The position numbers were made by a program, and so were the translations under genes. The notes under the pieces are model-generated. The model ran no database searches, had not been told where the DNA came from, and worked only from the letters and a program-made list of their open reading frames with translations. From positions 1-19,309 of the forward strand of contig CAZBTI010000064.1 of assembly GCA_964494395.1 (NCBI GenBank): a stretch of DNA of 19,309 nucleotides. The letters are read 5' to 3'. Shown piece by piece: positions 7,447 to 13,919 of the stretch (position 1 is its first letter; the number at the start of each line of letters is the position of its first letter). Origin of the DNA: SHLQ01 sp964494395 (GTDB taxonomy: Bacteria > Actinomycetota > Acidimicrobiia > Acidimicrobiales > SHLQ01).

Positions 7447-7470
7447 CGCGAACTTGAACTAGCGCGAACT
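7439..7470. repeat. Two tandem copies of a 16-bp unit overlapping the RTX stop codon
   Basis: TGAACTAGCGCGAACT occurs twice back to back (7439-7454 and 7455-7470) without mismatch. The first copy contains the last codons and the TAG stop of the RTX gene. The second lies in the 48-bp gap before the convergent mshC stop. Confidence 0.85.
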
Positions 7471-7494
7471 ATTGCCTAGGTGGATCTCGTTTGC

Positions 7495-8619
7495 CTAGAG
7501 GAGAACGCCCAGAAGCGCAGCGCTCGTGCTGACCCCCTGACCGCGCGCAGCGGCGTCATCGATTAGCGAGATAGCACCCGGGACATCCAGGTCGTCGTCT
7601 AGCCGCTCACGAACTTCCTCGGCTGGGCCGACGCCGGCGCTGGCGCCAGCGCTGCGCCATTCGCCGAGCCGGTCGGCGGCCTCGACGAGAAGTTCGTCTG
7701 TCCACTCCCACTCGGTTGACCGGTAGTGCTGGGAAAGCACGGCCAACCGGATCGCCATGGGGTCGAACACCGCGAGGAGGTCCCGCACGAAGACGAGGTT
7801 CCCCGTGGATTTACTCATTGGTTCACCTCGCAAGTGGACACACGATTGGTGCATCCAATGCCCCACCGGCGCAATACCAGCCGAATCGAGTTGGGCAGCG
7901 CAGAACTCGTGATGTGGGTAGACAAGATCGCAGCCGCCGCCATGAAGGTCGACCGTGCCAAGTTCCCGCAACGACAGCGCCGTGCACTCGACATGCCAAC
8001 CAGGTCGCCCACTTCCCCACGGAGCTTCCCAAGATGGCTCGTCGTCGGCGGATGGCTGCCACAAGACCGTGTCGAGCGGATGTTCTTTCCGCTCGTCGTC
8101 GGGGTCTTCTCCCCGCTGCTTGCCAATCGCCCGCATATCTACTCGGCTGTGCTGGCCGATCGAGCCGAATGACTCCGATGCCTGATGCCGGTAATAGACC
8201 CACCCGTCGACCTCGTAGGCATAGTCGTTCGAGAGGAACCGTGAGGTCATCCCGCGGATATCGGCGATGGCGGAGGTCGCTCGTGGTTCGCTCCACGGCT
8301 CGAGGACACCGAGCGCTGCAAGATCTTGATCGAACTGTCGCTTCTGTCCGAATGCGAGGTCGAGATAGTTCACACCATCGCGGCGGGCACGCTCGAGGAG
8401 ATCGTTGTCGATGTCGGTGATATTTCGCACCATTCGGACCTCTACACCACGGTCGACCAAACGGCGCTGCAACACGTCGTATGTGACGTAGGTGGCGGCA
8501 TGTCCCACGTGGGTGGCGTCGTATGGCGTGATGCCGCAGACGTAAATTCGTGCGATCGGTCCGGGGGAAAATTCGGAAACTTCCCCCGAGACGGTGTCGA
8601 ACAAGCAAAGTGCGCCCAT
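7495..8619 (-). CDS. mshC: Cysteine:1D-myo-inosityl 2-amino-2-deoxy-alpha-D-glucopyranoside ligase (MshC)
   Basis: A class I synthetase-like enzyme of 374 residues. MshC uses ATP to join cysteine to GlcN-Ins in mycothiol synthesis. It is told apart from cysteinyl-tRNA synthetase by YVCGITPYDATHVGHAATY (26-44), where CysRS has CGPTVYD. Also fitting are GRPGWHVECTA (204-214), GGGCDLVYPHHEF (227-239) and the ending LLGVLL. Likely zinc ligands are Cys28, Cys212 and His in HHE. The KMSKS loop reads PMSKS (267-271). It is somewhat shorter than mycobacterial MshC (about 410), missing N-terminal residues. The start is ATG at 8619, with TAGCGT 6 nt upstream and no Shine-Dalgarno. It is divergent from fabI. 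It is the only mycothiol gene in the window but implies a mycothiol-using actinobacterium. Confidence 0.9.
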   Translation of the reverse strand: MGALCLFDTVSGEVSEFSPGPIARIYVCGITPYDATHVGHAATYVTYDVLQRRLVDRGVEVRMVRNITDIDNDLLERARRDGVNYLDLAFGQKRQFDQDLAALGVLEPWSEPRATSAIADIRGMTSRFLSNDYAYEVDGWVYYRHQASESFGSIGQHSRVDMRAIGKQRGEDPDDERKEHPLDTVLWQPSADDEPSWEAPWGSGRPGWHVECTALSLRELGTVDLHGGGCDLVYPHHEFCAAQLDSAGIAPVGHWMHQSCVHLRGEPMSKSTGNLVFVRDLLAVFDPMAIRLAVLSQHYRSTEWEWTDELLVEAADRLGEWRSAGASAGVGPAEEVRERLDDDLDVPGAISLIDDAAARGQGVSTSAALLGVLL

Positions 8620-8625
8620 GCTCGC

Positions 8626-8631
8626 ACGCTA
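8626..8631 (-). promoter_or_regulatory. Predicted -10 (TAGCGT) of mshC, leaderless type
   Basis: TAGCGT on the minus strand lies 6 nt before the mshC ATG. The same hexamer precedes murF and the ABC ATPase gene. The divergent fabI -10 is 38 bp away, so the upstream promoter regions overlap. Confidence 0.55.
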
Positions 8632-8669
8632 ACGGAGAGAACAGTTGTGGCGGCGCGACCGTGGGCTAC

Positions 8670-8675
8670 TAGTGT
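8670..8675 (+). promoter_or_regulatory. Predicted -10 (TAGTGT) of fabI, leaderless type
   Basis: TAGTGT lies 7 nt before the fabI ATG at 8683. No Shine-Dalgarno is visible between them. Confidence 0.5.
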
Positions 8676-8682
8676 CCGCTGC

Positions 8683-9450
8683 ATGGGAATCCTCGAAGGC
8701 AAGAACGTTCTAATCACCGGTGTGCTCACCGACTCGTCACTGGCGTTTGGCATCGCACAACTCGCACAGCGCGAGGGGGCGAACATTGTCCTAACCGGAG
8801 CCGGTCGAGGCCTGAGCCTCACCAGCCGAACGGCACGGAAATTCGACACAGAACCCGAGGTTTTCGAGTTCGACGTGACCAATCCTGAACACGTCCCGAC
8901 GCTTCGCAACCACCTCGAATCGACGTGGGGTCACGTCGATGCAGCGCTCCACGCGATCGGTTTCGCCCCGGAAGCCTGCCTCGGCGACGACTTCATGGCA
9001 GCCACTTGGGACGATGTGAAGGTCGCTCTCGAAATCTCGGCCTACAGCTATAAGACCCTCGCCGAGGTGGTCGCTCCGCTCATGACCAACGGTGGGTCGG
9101 TCGTCGGACTCGACTTCGACGCCACCGTCTCCTGGCCGGCGTACAACTGGATGGGGGTCGCCAAAGCCGCACTCGAATCGACGAACCGATACCTCGCCAA
9201 GACCCACGGACCGAACAACATCCGATTCAACCTCGTCGCCGCCGGCCCCATCCGTACCGTTGCGGCGAAGTCCATCCCGGCATTCGCTAAGTTCGAGGAT
9301 GTCTGGGATGAGCGAGCCCCGCTCGGTTGGGACGTCCGTGACTCAACGGGTGTGGCAAGGTCGACCGTCGCCCTCCTCAGCGACTGGTTTCCCGCCACGA
9401 CCGGATCGATGATCTACGTCGACGGCGGTTACAACATCATGGGCGCCTAG
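8683..9450 (+). CDS. fabI: Enoyl-[acyl-carrier-protein] reductase (NADH), InhA/FabI type
   Basis: A 255-residue short-chain dehydrogenase that reduces enoyl-ACP in type II fatty-acid elongation. It resembles InhA throughout: GKNVLITGVLTDSSLAFGIA (nucleotide loop, 6-25), HAIGFAP (90-96), EISAYSYKTLAEV (117-129), YNWMGVAK with catalytic Tyr154 and Lys161, and VAAGPIRTVAAKSI. The start is ATG at 8683. An in-frame ORF extends upstream to 8326, but that part lies antisense to mshC and precedes the conserved N-terminus. A TAGTGT -10 sits 7 nt before the ATG. The residue matching InhA Ser94 is Ala91. It is followed after 15 bp by an RmlD-like reductase on the same strand, so probably co-transcribed. 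Confidence 0.95.
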   Translation: MGILEGKNVLITGVLTDSSLAFGIAQLAQREGANIVLTGAGRGLSLTSRTARKFDTEPEVFEFDVTNPEHVPTLRNHLESTWGHVDAALHAIGFAPEACLGDDFMAATWDDVKVALEISAYSYKTLAEVVAPLMTNGGSVVGLDFDATVSWPAYNWMGVAKAALESTNRYLAKTHGPNNIRFNLVAAGPIRTVAAKSIPAFAKFEDVWDERAPLGWDVRDSTGVARSTVALLSDWFPATTGSMIYVDGGYNIMGA

Positions 9451-9465
9451 ACATCGCAGTATCCA

Positions 9466-10326
9466 ATGCCAAGCCTTCTCGTCTTTGGTGGCACCGGCTT
9501 CGTCGGGAGTCGCCTCCTCACCGTTGGCGCCCAACGTGGGTTCACCCTTGCCGCCACCTACCACTCCACCACTCCAGGTGCCGGTCCCCCACATACGCGT
9601 ACCGCTCTGGGAAACGATGTGGCCTGGAGTCATTGCGACCTCTCCGACCAGCGAAGCATCGATGCTCGCCTGTTTGAGGTAAGGCCCGACGTGGTCGTCA
9701 ACGCTGCGTACGTCAAGGATGGTCCGACATCTGATGTCGTCTGCGGCATCGCCTCTGGATGGATAGCTGAAGCTGCGGAAAGACATGATGCCCGTTTCGT
9801 CCACGTATCGACCGACCTCGTGTTCGATGGGACTCTCGGCCGCTCGTACGGCGAAGACGACGCCACGAACCCCCTCAGTGCATACGGCACCGCCAAGTTG
9901 CTCGGCGAACAGCGAATCCTCGACGCTTCCACTAACGCTGCCATCGCCCGAACCTCCATCATCTACGGACACTCCTCAGCACCTCAAGAGACACTCACCA
10001 AGAAGGCCCTCAACTCAAACGAGATCGCCTTCTTCACCAACGAATGGCGCTCACCTATTCACGTCGAAGATCTCGCGATTGCCTTGCTCGACTTGGCTGG
10101 CTCCAAAGCCGCTGGAATCATCCACGTCGCGGGAGCAGAACGCGTCGATCGCCTGACCTTCGCCACGATGCTTGCCGAACACGAAGGCCATGACCCAGAC
10201 GAGCTGATAGGCAGGCTCCAAGACGCGTCGATCGGGCCCCGGCCCGAGGATGTTTCACTCGACATCAGCCGCGCTGTCGCATTGGGCTTGCACCTGCCGG
10301 GCGTTTCTCACAGGCTCACCTCGTGA
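9466..10326 (+). CDS. NAD(P)-dependent sugar-nucleotide reductase/epimerase, RmlD-like
   Basis: A 286-residue extended short-chain dehydrogenase. It shows the N-terminal Rossmann motif GGTGFVG (8-14), VNAAYVKDGPTSD, VSTDLVFDG with Ser115/Thr116, and the catalytic YGTAK (Tyr140, Lys144). Later blocks TNEWRSPIHVEDLA and GIIHVAGAERVDRLTFA are typical of the RmlD/dTDP-4-dehydrorhamnose reductase family. The expected chemistry is NAD(P)H-dependent reduction of a keto sugar nucleotide, but no rmlA, rmlB or rmlC lies nearby, so the substrate is open. The family also includes MAT2B-like regulators. The start ATG is 15 bp after fabI, with no Shine-Dalgarno, and the gene ends 20 bp before the ABC ATPase. 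Confidence 0.85.
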   Translation: MPSLLVFGGTGFVGSRLLTVGAQRGFTLAATYHSTTPGAGPPHTRTALGNDVAWSHCDLSDQRSIDARLFEVRPDVVVNAAYVKDGPTSDVVCGIASGWIAEAAERHDARFVHVSTDLVFDGTLGRSYGEDDATNPLSAYGTAKLLGEQRILDASTNAAIARTSIIYGHSSAPQETLTKKALNSNEIAFFTNEWRSPIHVEDLAIALLDLAGSKAAGIIHVAGAERVDRLTFATMLAEHEGHDPDELIGRLQDASIGPRPEDVSLDISRAVALGLHLPGVSHRLTS

Positions 10327-10331
10327 GCAGC

Positions 10332-10337
10332 TAGCGT
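10332..10337 (+). promoter_or_regulatory. Possible -10 (TAGCGT) before the ABC ATPase gene
   Basis: The same hexamer as upstream of mshC and murF, here 9 nt before the ATG at 10347. The spacing is longer than ideal for a strictly leaderless start, and the gene may also be read through from fabI. Confidence 0.35.
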
Positions 10338-10346
10338 TCACCTTCC

Positions 10347-11147
10347 ATGACCCCTGATTCCGAAGTCATTCTCAACATGTCCGGTGTCGGGCGAACAATC
10401 GAGGGCAACACCATCCTTTCCAACGTCGATTGGACCGTGAAGTCTGGTCAGCACTGGGTGGTGCTCGGCGCGAACGGATCGGGAAAGACGACGCTTGCCC
10501 GTATCGCATCGCTGCGACTGCACCCCACAACTGGCCGAATCGAAGTGCTCGGAACCGAACTCGGCCGTGCCGATATCCGGCCGCTCCTCGGACGAATTGG
10601 CTACGCCGCGGCTGCTCTCGCCGATCAATTGCGTCCTGACCTTCCTTGCGCCGACGTCGTCATGACCGCAAAGAACGGAGCGCTCGAGCCATGGTGGCAT
10701 TCCTACGAAGACGCAGATCGAGAGCAAGCACTCGCGAGCATGGAACGAGTGGACGTGCGCCGACTCAGCCAGCAGCGCTTCGGGTCGTGTTCGTCCGGCG
10801 AGAAGCAACGCGTCCTCATCGCCCGTGCGCTCATGACAAACCCCTCGCTAATCATCCTCGACGAACCCACCGCCGCACTCGACCTCGGCGGGCGCGAGCA
10901 GTTTGTCGCTGCACTCGATGCGCTCGCTGCAGACCCCGATGCCGCGCCGATGGTCCTGATCACACACCACGTCGACGAGATTCCCTCGTCATTTACCCAC
11001 GGCCTATTGATGGCCAATGGCTCGCCGATGGCGAGTGGCCCCATGGCCGAAATCATCACTTCACAGCACTTGTCGGCGCTTTTCGGCGTCGGCCTCTCCG
11101 TAGAGCGTCGCAACGACCGCTACTGGGCGTGGGCTGAACGGAGCTAA
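10347..11147 (+). CDS. Stand-alone ABC transporter ATP-binding protein (YlmA/ModF-like)
   Basis: A single nucleotide-binding domain of 266 residues. It has Walker A GANGSGKTT (41-49), signature CSSGEKQR (148-155, a variant of LSGGQ), Walker B LIILDEP (168-174), D-loop AALD and an H-loop His at 207/208 (LITHHVDE). The Q-loop glutamine expected after Walker A is not in the usual place (RIGYAAAALADQL, 83-95), as in the ModF/PhrA/YlmA-type soluble ATPases. No permease or binding-protein gene is adjacent, so it may work alone or with a distant partner. TAGCGT lies 9 nt before the ATG. The gene ends in a four-base convergent overlap with the thiamine pyrophosphokinase stop codon. Confidence 0.85.
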   Translation: MTPDSEVILNMSGVGRTIEGNTILSNVDWTVKSGQHWVVLGANGSGKTTLARIASLRLHPTTGRIEVLGTELGRADIRPLLGRIGYAAAALADQLRPDLPCADVVMTAKNGALEPWWHSYEDADREQALASMERVDVRRLSQQRFGSCSSGEKQRVLIARALMTNPSLIILDEPTAALDLGGREQFVAALDALAADPDAAPMVLITHHVDEIPSSFTHGLLMANGSPMASGPMAEIITSQHLSALFGVGLSVERRNDRYWAWAERS

Positions 11148-11797
11148 GCGTTCGCCGGCAGTTCAGGTCGAGCAACGAGCAGCGTCCCCGCAACGACTTC
11201 GACCGACGCCTCGCCATCGACAATCTCGTTACTCACACCAAGGCTTGAAGACGGAGCGATGCTTGCGTCGTCCAATGGCCAGCGCAAGCCAGTGGTCGTG
11301 ACCCCGGTTGCTTCACCGTTGCGAGCGAGAATCGAAACAACATCCCCAGGACTACCGGTCAGTTCGAGTTTGTTCGTCATCGCCCCGTGTAACACCGAGA
11401 CCCTCCCGCCGGCGGTCAGGATCTCGACGAGTTGGGAACGTTCTGCACAAAGCACTGCCCAGTTCCCGAGTTCGTGGTCGACTCGGCCACCTTCGATACC
11501 GACGACGACGATGCGGTCGACGTCGGCCTCCTCCGCTCGCTCTAACGCGAGTTCAAGGTCGGTGAAGTCCTTGTTACTCGGAACTTCAATGATGTCAGCG
11601 CCTTCGGCCTTTGCCCACGCAATGTCGCCGGTGGATACCGAGTCCAGGTCGCCGACGACCAAGTGAATAGCAAGGCCATGCATTCGAGCGATCCGAACGC
11701 CTGAGTCAGCAGCGATAACCACTTCAGCGTCCTTGGCACCATCGAGAATGCGACCCTCCGGAGGGTCCCCACCAGCAAGTACGAGCGCGAAGGGCAT
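11144..11797 (-). CDS. thiN: Thiamine pyrophosphokinase
   Basis: A 217-residue protein that would transfer pyrophosphate from ATP to thiamine, giving thiamine diphosphate in the cytosol. Diagnostic motifs are AADSG (29-33), GDLDS (49-53), KDFTDLELAL (76-85) and GGRVDH (103-108), in the bacterial TPK order, with the thiamine-binding beta-rich C-terminal part following. The length is normal. The start is ATG at 11797, with TAGTAT exactly 6 nt upstream and no Shine-Dalgarno, so it is probably leaderless. The protease gene on the same strand ends 29 bp upstream, and the TPK promoter lies in that gap. No TPP riboswitch is visible. The stop TAG shares bases with the TAA of the ABC ATPase gene. Confidence 0.93.
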   Translation of the reverse strand: MPFALVLAGGDPPEGRILDGAKDAEVVIAADSGVRIARMHGLAIHLVVGDLDSVSTGDIAWAKAEGADIIEVPSNKDFTDLELALERAEEADVDRIVVVGIEGGRVDHELGNWAVLCAERSQLVEILTAGGRVSVLHGAMTNKLELTGSPGDVVSILARNGEATGVTTTGLRWPLDDASIAPSSSLGVSNEIVDGEASVEVVAGTLLVARPELPANA

Positions 11798-11803
11798 CGC
11801 CGG

Positions 11804-11809
11804 ATACTA
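11804..11809 (-). promoter_or_regulatory. Predicted -10 (TAGTAT) of thiN, leaderless type
   Basis: TAGTAT, close to the TATAAT consensus, lies 6 nt before the ATG at 11797 in the 29-bp gap after the protease gene. It is the clearest leaderless promoter candidate in the window. Confidence 0.6.
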
Positions 11810-11826
11810 GCGACCGGTAGTCGTCG

Positions 11827-12579
11827 TTACGAGACGGGCAGATGCTCGATCGGGACAGCGAGCGTAATACCGGTGTTCTGTTCGGTGCCGATGATGATCG
11901 CAACGACTTCACCAGCAGCGTTAACCACCGGACCACCGGACCAACCCGGTGCCACTTCCGCGTCGATAGCGAACACATCAGGTCGACCAATTCCATACGC
12001 AACGCCTTCAGCACGATCGATGATCGTGCCGGTAATCGCTTCGATACGACCGTTAGCAGGAATTCCGCCCAGAGCGACGCTTTGGCCGACAGTCGCTGGC
12101 TCCGCTGCGATTTGCAATGCTGGGCCCTCGACCGTTCCAACGATCGTTGTGAGATCGTGCAGTCGCGAGATAACGAGATCAGCTCTATCGACAGGGAGGA
12201 AGGTCTCTCCTCCAGAGAGACCGATTTCATCGGCCTCCAAAACAGCGTGGGTGACGGTCGCAACCCGGCCGTCATCGAGGCGGAAGGCAGTCCCTACCTG
12301 CGTTCCGAGTGCCGATACCGCGGTCACTCGGGTTACCGCGTTTGTGTTGATCGAGTCGGCACCTGCGGCCACGACCACCGCAGGCACCAACTCGGTCTCC
12401 GGCAAAACCGGATTTGACGTTGGGGTATCGTCAGCGGAAGCCACGCCAATCATCACAACAAGGAGAAATCCAAACACCGAACCAACCAGCATTTGCATTC
12501 TTCGTAGTGACGTTGCACCAGGTCGGCGCTGCGTAACCTCCACACCCCAAGAAATACCAGCCTCCAGGGTCCGCTTCAT
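11827..12579 (-). CDS. Trypsin-like serine protease, membrane-anchored or secreted (HtrA-like protease domain)
   Basis: About 250 residues; numbering here starts at a TTG at 12585, two codons before the ATG used. A basic segment and a hydrophobic stretch (about 30-51, MLVGSVFGFLLVVMIGVASA) form a signal peptide or anchor. The protease domain follows with a complete triad: His113 in VATVTHAV, Asp144 in RLHDLTTI, Ser216 in APGWSGGPVVN. There is no PDZ domain, so the protein is only the protease core of the DegP/HtrA kind, acting outside the cytoplasm. The start is uncertain: ATG at 12579 or ATG at 12498, which would give a cleaner signal peptide. Neither has a good Shine-Dalgarno or a well-placed -10. 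Substrates are unknown. Confidence 0.82.
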   Translation of the reverse strand: MKRTLEAGISWGVEVTQRRPGATSLRRMQMLVGSVFGFLLVVMIGVASADDTPTSNPVLPETELVPAVVVAAGADSINTNAVTRVTAVSALGTQVGTAFRLDDGRVATVTHAVLEADEIGLSGGETFLPVDRADLVISRLHDLTTIVGTVEGPALQIAAEPATVGQSVALGGIPANGRIEAITGTIIDRAEGVAYGIGRPDVFAIDAEVAPGWSGGPVVNAAGEVVAIIIGTEQNTGITLAVPIEHLPVS

Positions 12580-12701
12580 AGGCAATCGGACGCAACCAAA
12601 TGCCCAAAGAGCCCATACCCAAAACCAACAAAACCTGACACCTCAACGCAGCGTTTCGAGCCCGCAACTCAGGTCTGGGGTGCGACAGCCGATTGGACTG
12701 C

Positions 12702-12887
12702 ATGCAGGTTGGATTGAATGCCCCAGGGACGATCACGGTAAATATCCGTTATCGCTGCCATTCGTGCGATGTTGCTTGGACGGCAATTACCGACGAGGGT
12801 TGCTGGGTGTGCGGCCAAGACGGTTCAACCCTGCGCAGCGCAATGGCGCTCCGAGAAGACGACCACCTACACCTTGACTTTCAGTAG
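12702..12887 (+). CDS. Small zinc-ribbon protein, about 61 aa
   Basis: A short protein with two CxxC pairs: RCHSC and GCWVCG, 13 residues apart, the pattern of a zinc ribbon (rubredoxin-like knuckles). The N-terminus (QVGLNAPGTITVNIRY) and C-terminus (LREDDHLHLDF) are otherwise plain. I take ATG at 12702; an in-frame TTG at 12693 is possible. Neither has a convincing Shine-Dalgarno or leaderless -10, so expression is less certain than for its neighbours. The TAG stop lies inside the first copy of the 25-bp tandem repeat. The antisense strand here is not covered by another good gene. The function is unknown; small zinc ribbons often bind nucleic acid or partner proteins. Confidence 0.6.
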   Translation: MQVGLNAPGTITVNIRYRCHSCDVAWTAITDEGCWVCGQDGSTLRSAMALREDDHLHLDFQ

Positions 12888-13096
12888 CTCCGCCACTGCA
12901 GACTTTCAGTAGCTCCGCCACTGCAGACTTNNNNNNNNNNNNNNNNNNNNNNNNNNNNNNNNNNNNNNNNNNNNNNNNNNNNNNNNNNNNNNNNNNNNNN
13001 NNNNNNNNNNNNNNNNNNNNNNNNNNNNNNGACTTTCAGTAGCTCCGCCACTGCAGACTTTCAGTAGCTCCGCCACTGCAGACTTCCAGTAACTAC
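12876..13096. repeat. 25-bp tandem repeat array interrupted by an assembly gap
   Basis: Perfect 25-bp copies lie at 12876-12900, 12901-12925, 13031-13055 and 13056-13080. A further copy starts at 12926 and is cut by the gap. A degenerate copy at 13081-13096 (three mismatches in 16) reaches the stop codon of the J-domain gene. Each unit can fold on the minus strand as AGTGGC-GGA-GCTACT, six pairs including one G-U, with a 3-nt loop. There are no unique spacers, so this is not CRISPR. The true copy number is unknown. Confidence 0.95.
12931..13030. other. Assembly gap, 100 N
   Basis: Exactly 100 N, the usual placeholder length for a gap of unknown size, inside the tandem array. The real length is undetermined. 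Confidence 0.98.
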
Positions 13097-13836
13097 TCGT
13101 TTGGGATCGCGTTGGTGCTGCCGGGAATCAATCGCTCGAAACAAAGCACGAACTCGCCCTGAACAGTGCTTTCGGTATTTGCGGGGCAGAAGCTCGCGTC
13201 CGGAGCCGTCGCAATCACTCGACCTTCAGCGCGTCCTCCGTCGCAGGAAACCTGCATGATGCTGTCGCCGACAAAGATGAAACAATCCTCGTCTCGCATA
13301 TCTGAGTCGAGTTCGGGAGCTAACTCTCGATCGTTCCCACCGGAACCGCCATCGCTGTTGCCGAACGCGGTGATGATGAGCAGCCCCAATCCAATACCGA
13401 CGATGATCAGCACCGGCAGCGATGCCCAAACGCTGACGGACCCATCGCCGGGCTCATCGTCGATTGACCGACCGCTACTCGAAGAGCTCGACGCGCCGCT
13501 CGGTTTTGGGCTGCGAGGGGGCGGGTTGTTTACCCGACGCTGCGTCGGCGTGCCTTGTTGGCCTGCAGTGCGCTGACCCGGAGAGCGAGTCCCGCCATTG
13601 CGGGTTCGAAGCGAGTTGTCGTACTCAGACTTTTTCTTCGTATCCGACAGCACGTTCCAGGCCACATTGACCTGTTGCATAGCCTCTTCAGCCCGGCGGG
13701 CATCCGAAGGCGACCGTCCCTGCTGACGGTCGGGATGTAGCGCACGAGCGCGCCGGAGGTACGCCTTGCGTATCTCTTTCGTCGAAGCTGTTTTCGCAAC
13801 ACCGAGCGTCTCGTAGTGATTGGGCATCAACGCCAT
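13093..13836 (-). CDS. Membrane J-domain protein with extracytoplasmic Cys-containing domain
   Basis: A 247-residue single-span protein. Residues 6-77 are a J-domain (HYETLGVAKTASTKEIRKAYLRRA, HPD at 34-36), which would stimulate an Hsp70/DnaK ATPase in the cytosol. A disordered Pro/Ser/Arg-rich linker (80-130) leads to one membrane span (about 136-158). An outer domain follows with four Cys (EDCFIF, VSCDGG, SFCPAN, VLCFER). Its cysteine spacing recalls the actinobacterial LppU/SCO3897-like domain, but that match is from memory. The gene starts at ATG 13836 or at the in-frame ATG 13827; TAACGT at 13837-13842 (minus) lies 9 nt before the latter. It is downstream of murF on the same strand, and its stop abuts the 25-bp repeat array. 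Confidence 0.82.
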   Translation of the reverse strand: MALMPNHYETLGVAKTASTKEIRKAYLRRARALHPDRQQGRSPSDARRAEEAMQQVNVAWNVLSDTKKKSEYDNSLRTRNGGTRSPGQRTAGQQGTPTQRRVNNPPPRSPKPSGASSSSSSGRSIDDEPGDGSVSVWASLPVLIIVGIGLGLLIITAFGNSDGGSGGNDRELAPELDSDMRDEDCFIFVGDSIMQVSCDGGRAEGRVIATAPDASFCPANTESTVQGEFVLCFERLIPGSTNAIPNE

Positions 13837-13919
13837 ACGTTACTTGAGGTTTCGCAATGGTTAGTACTGCGCTCCCCAGCTTTGCCGCCGAAAGAACTCC
13901 CCTACCGACCGATCTTCAT

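Noticed and set aside
7495..8619. Cysteinyl-tRNA synthetase
   Set aside because: CGITPYDATHVGHAATY and overall similarity fit MshC. CysRS has CGPTVYD and is longer.
8326..8682. N-terminal extension of fabI
   Set aside because: It is in frame but antisense to mshC, precedes the conserved MGILEGKNVLITG start, and lies upstream of the -10 at 8670.
11798..11826. TPP riboswitch before thiN
   Set aside because: The 29-bp gap is too short and already holds the TAGTAT element.
11873..12877. 334-codon open frame on the plus strand
   Set aside because: It is antisense to the serine protease, which has a full catalytic triad, and overlaps the zinc-ribbon gene in another frame.
12876..13080. CRISPR array
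   Set aside because: The copies are directly abutting, with no unique spacers, and no cas genes are present.
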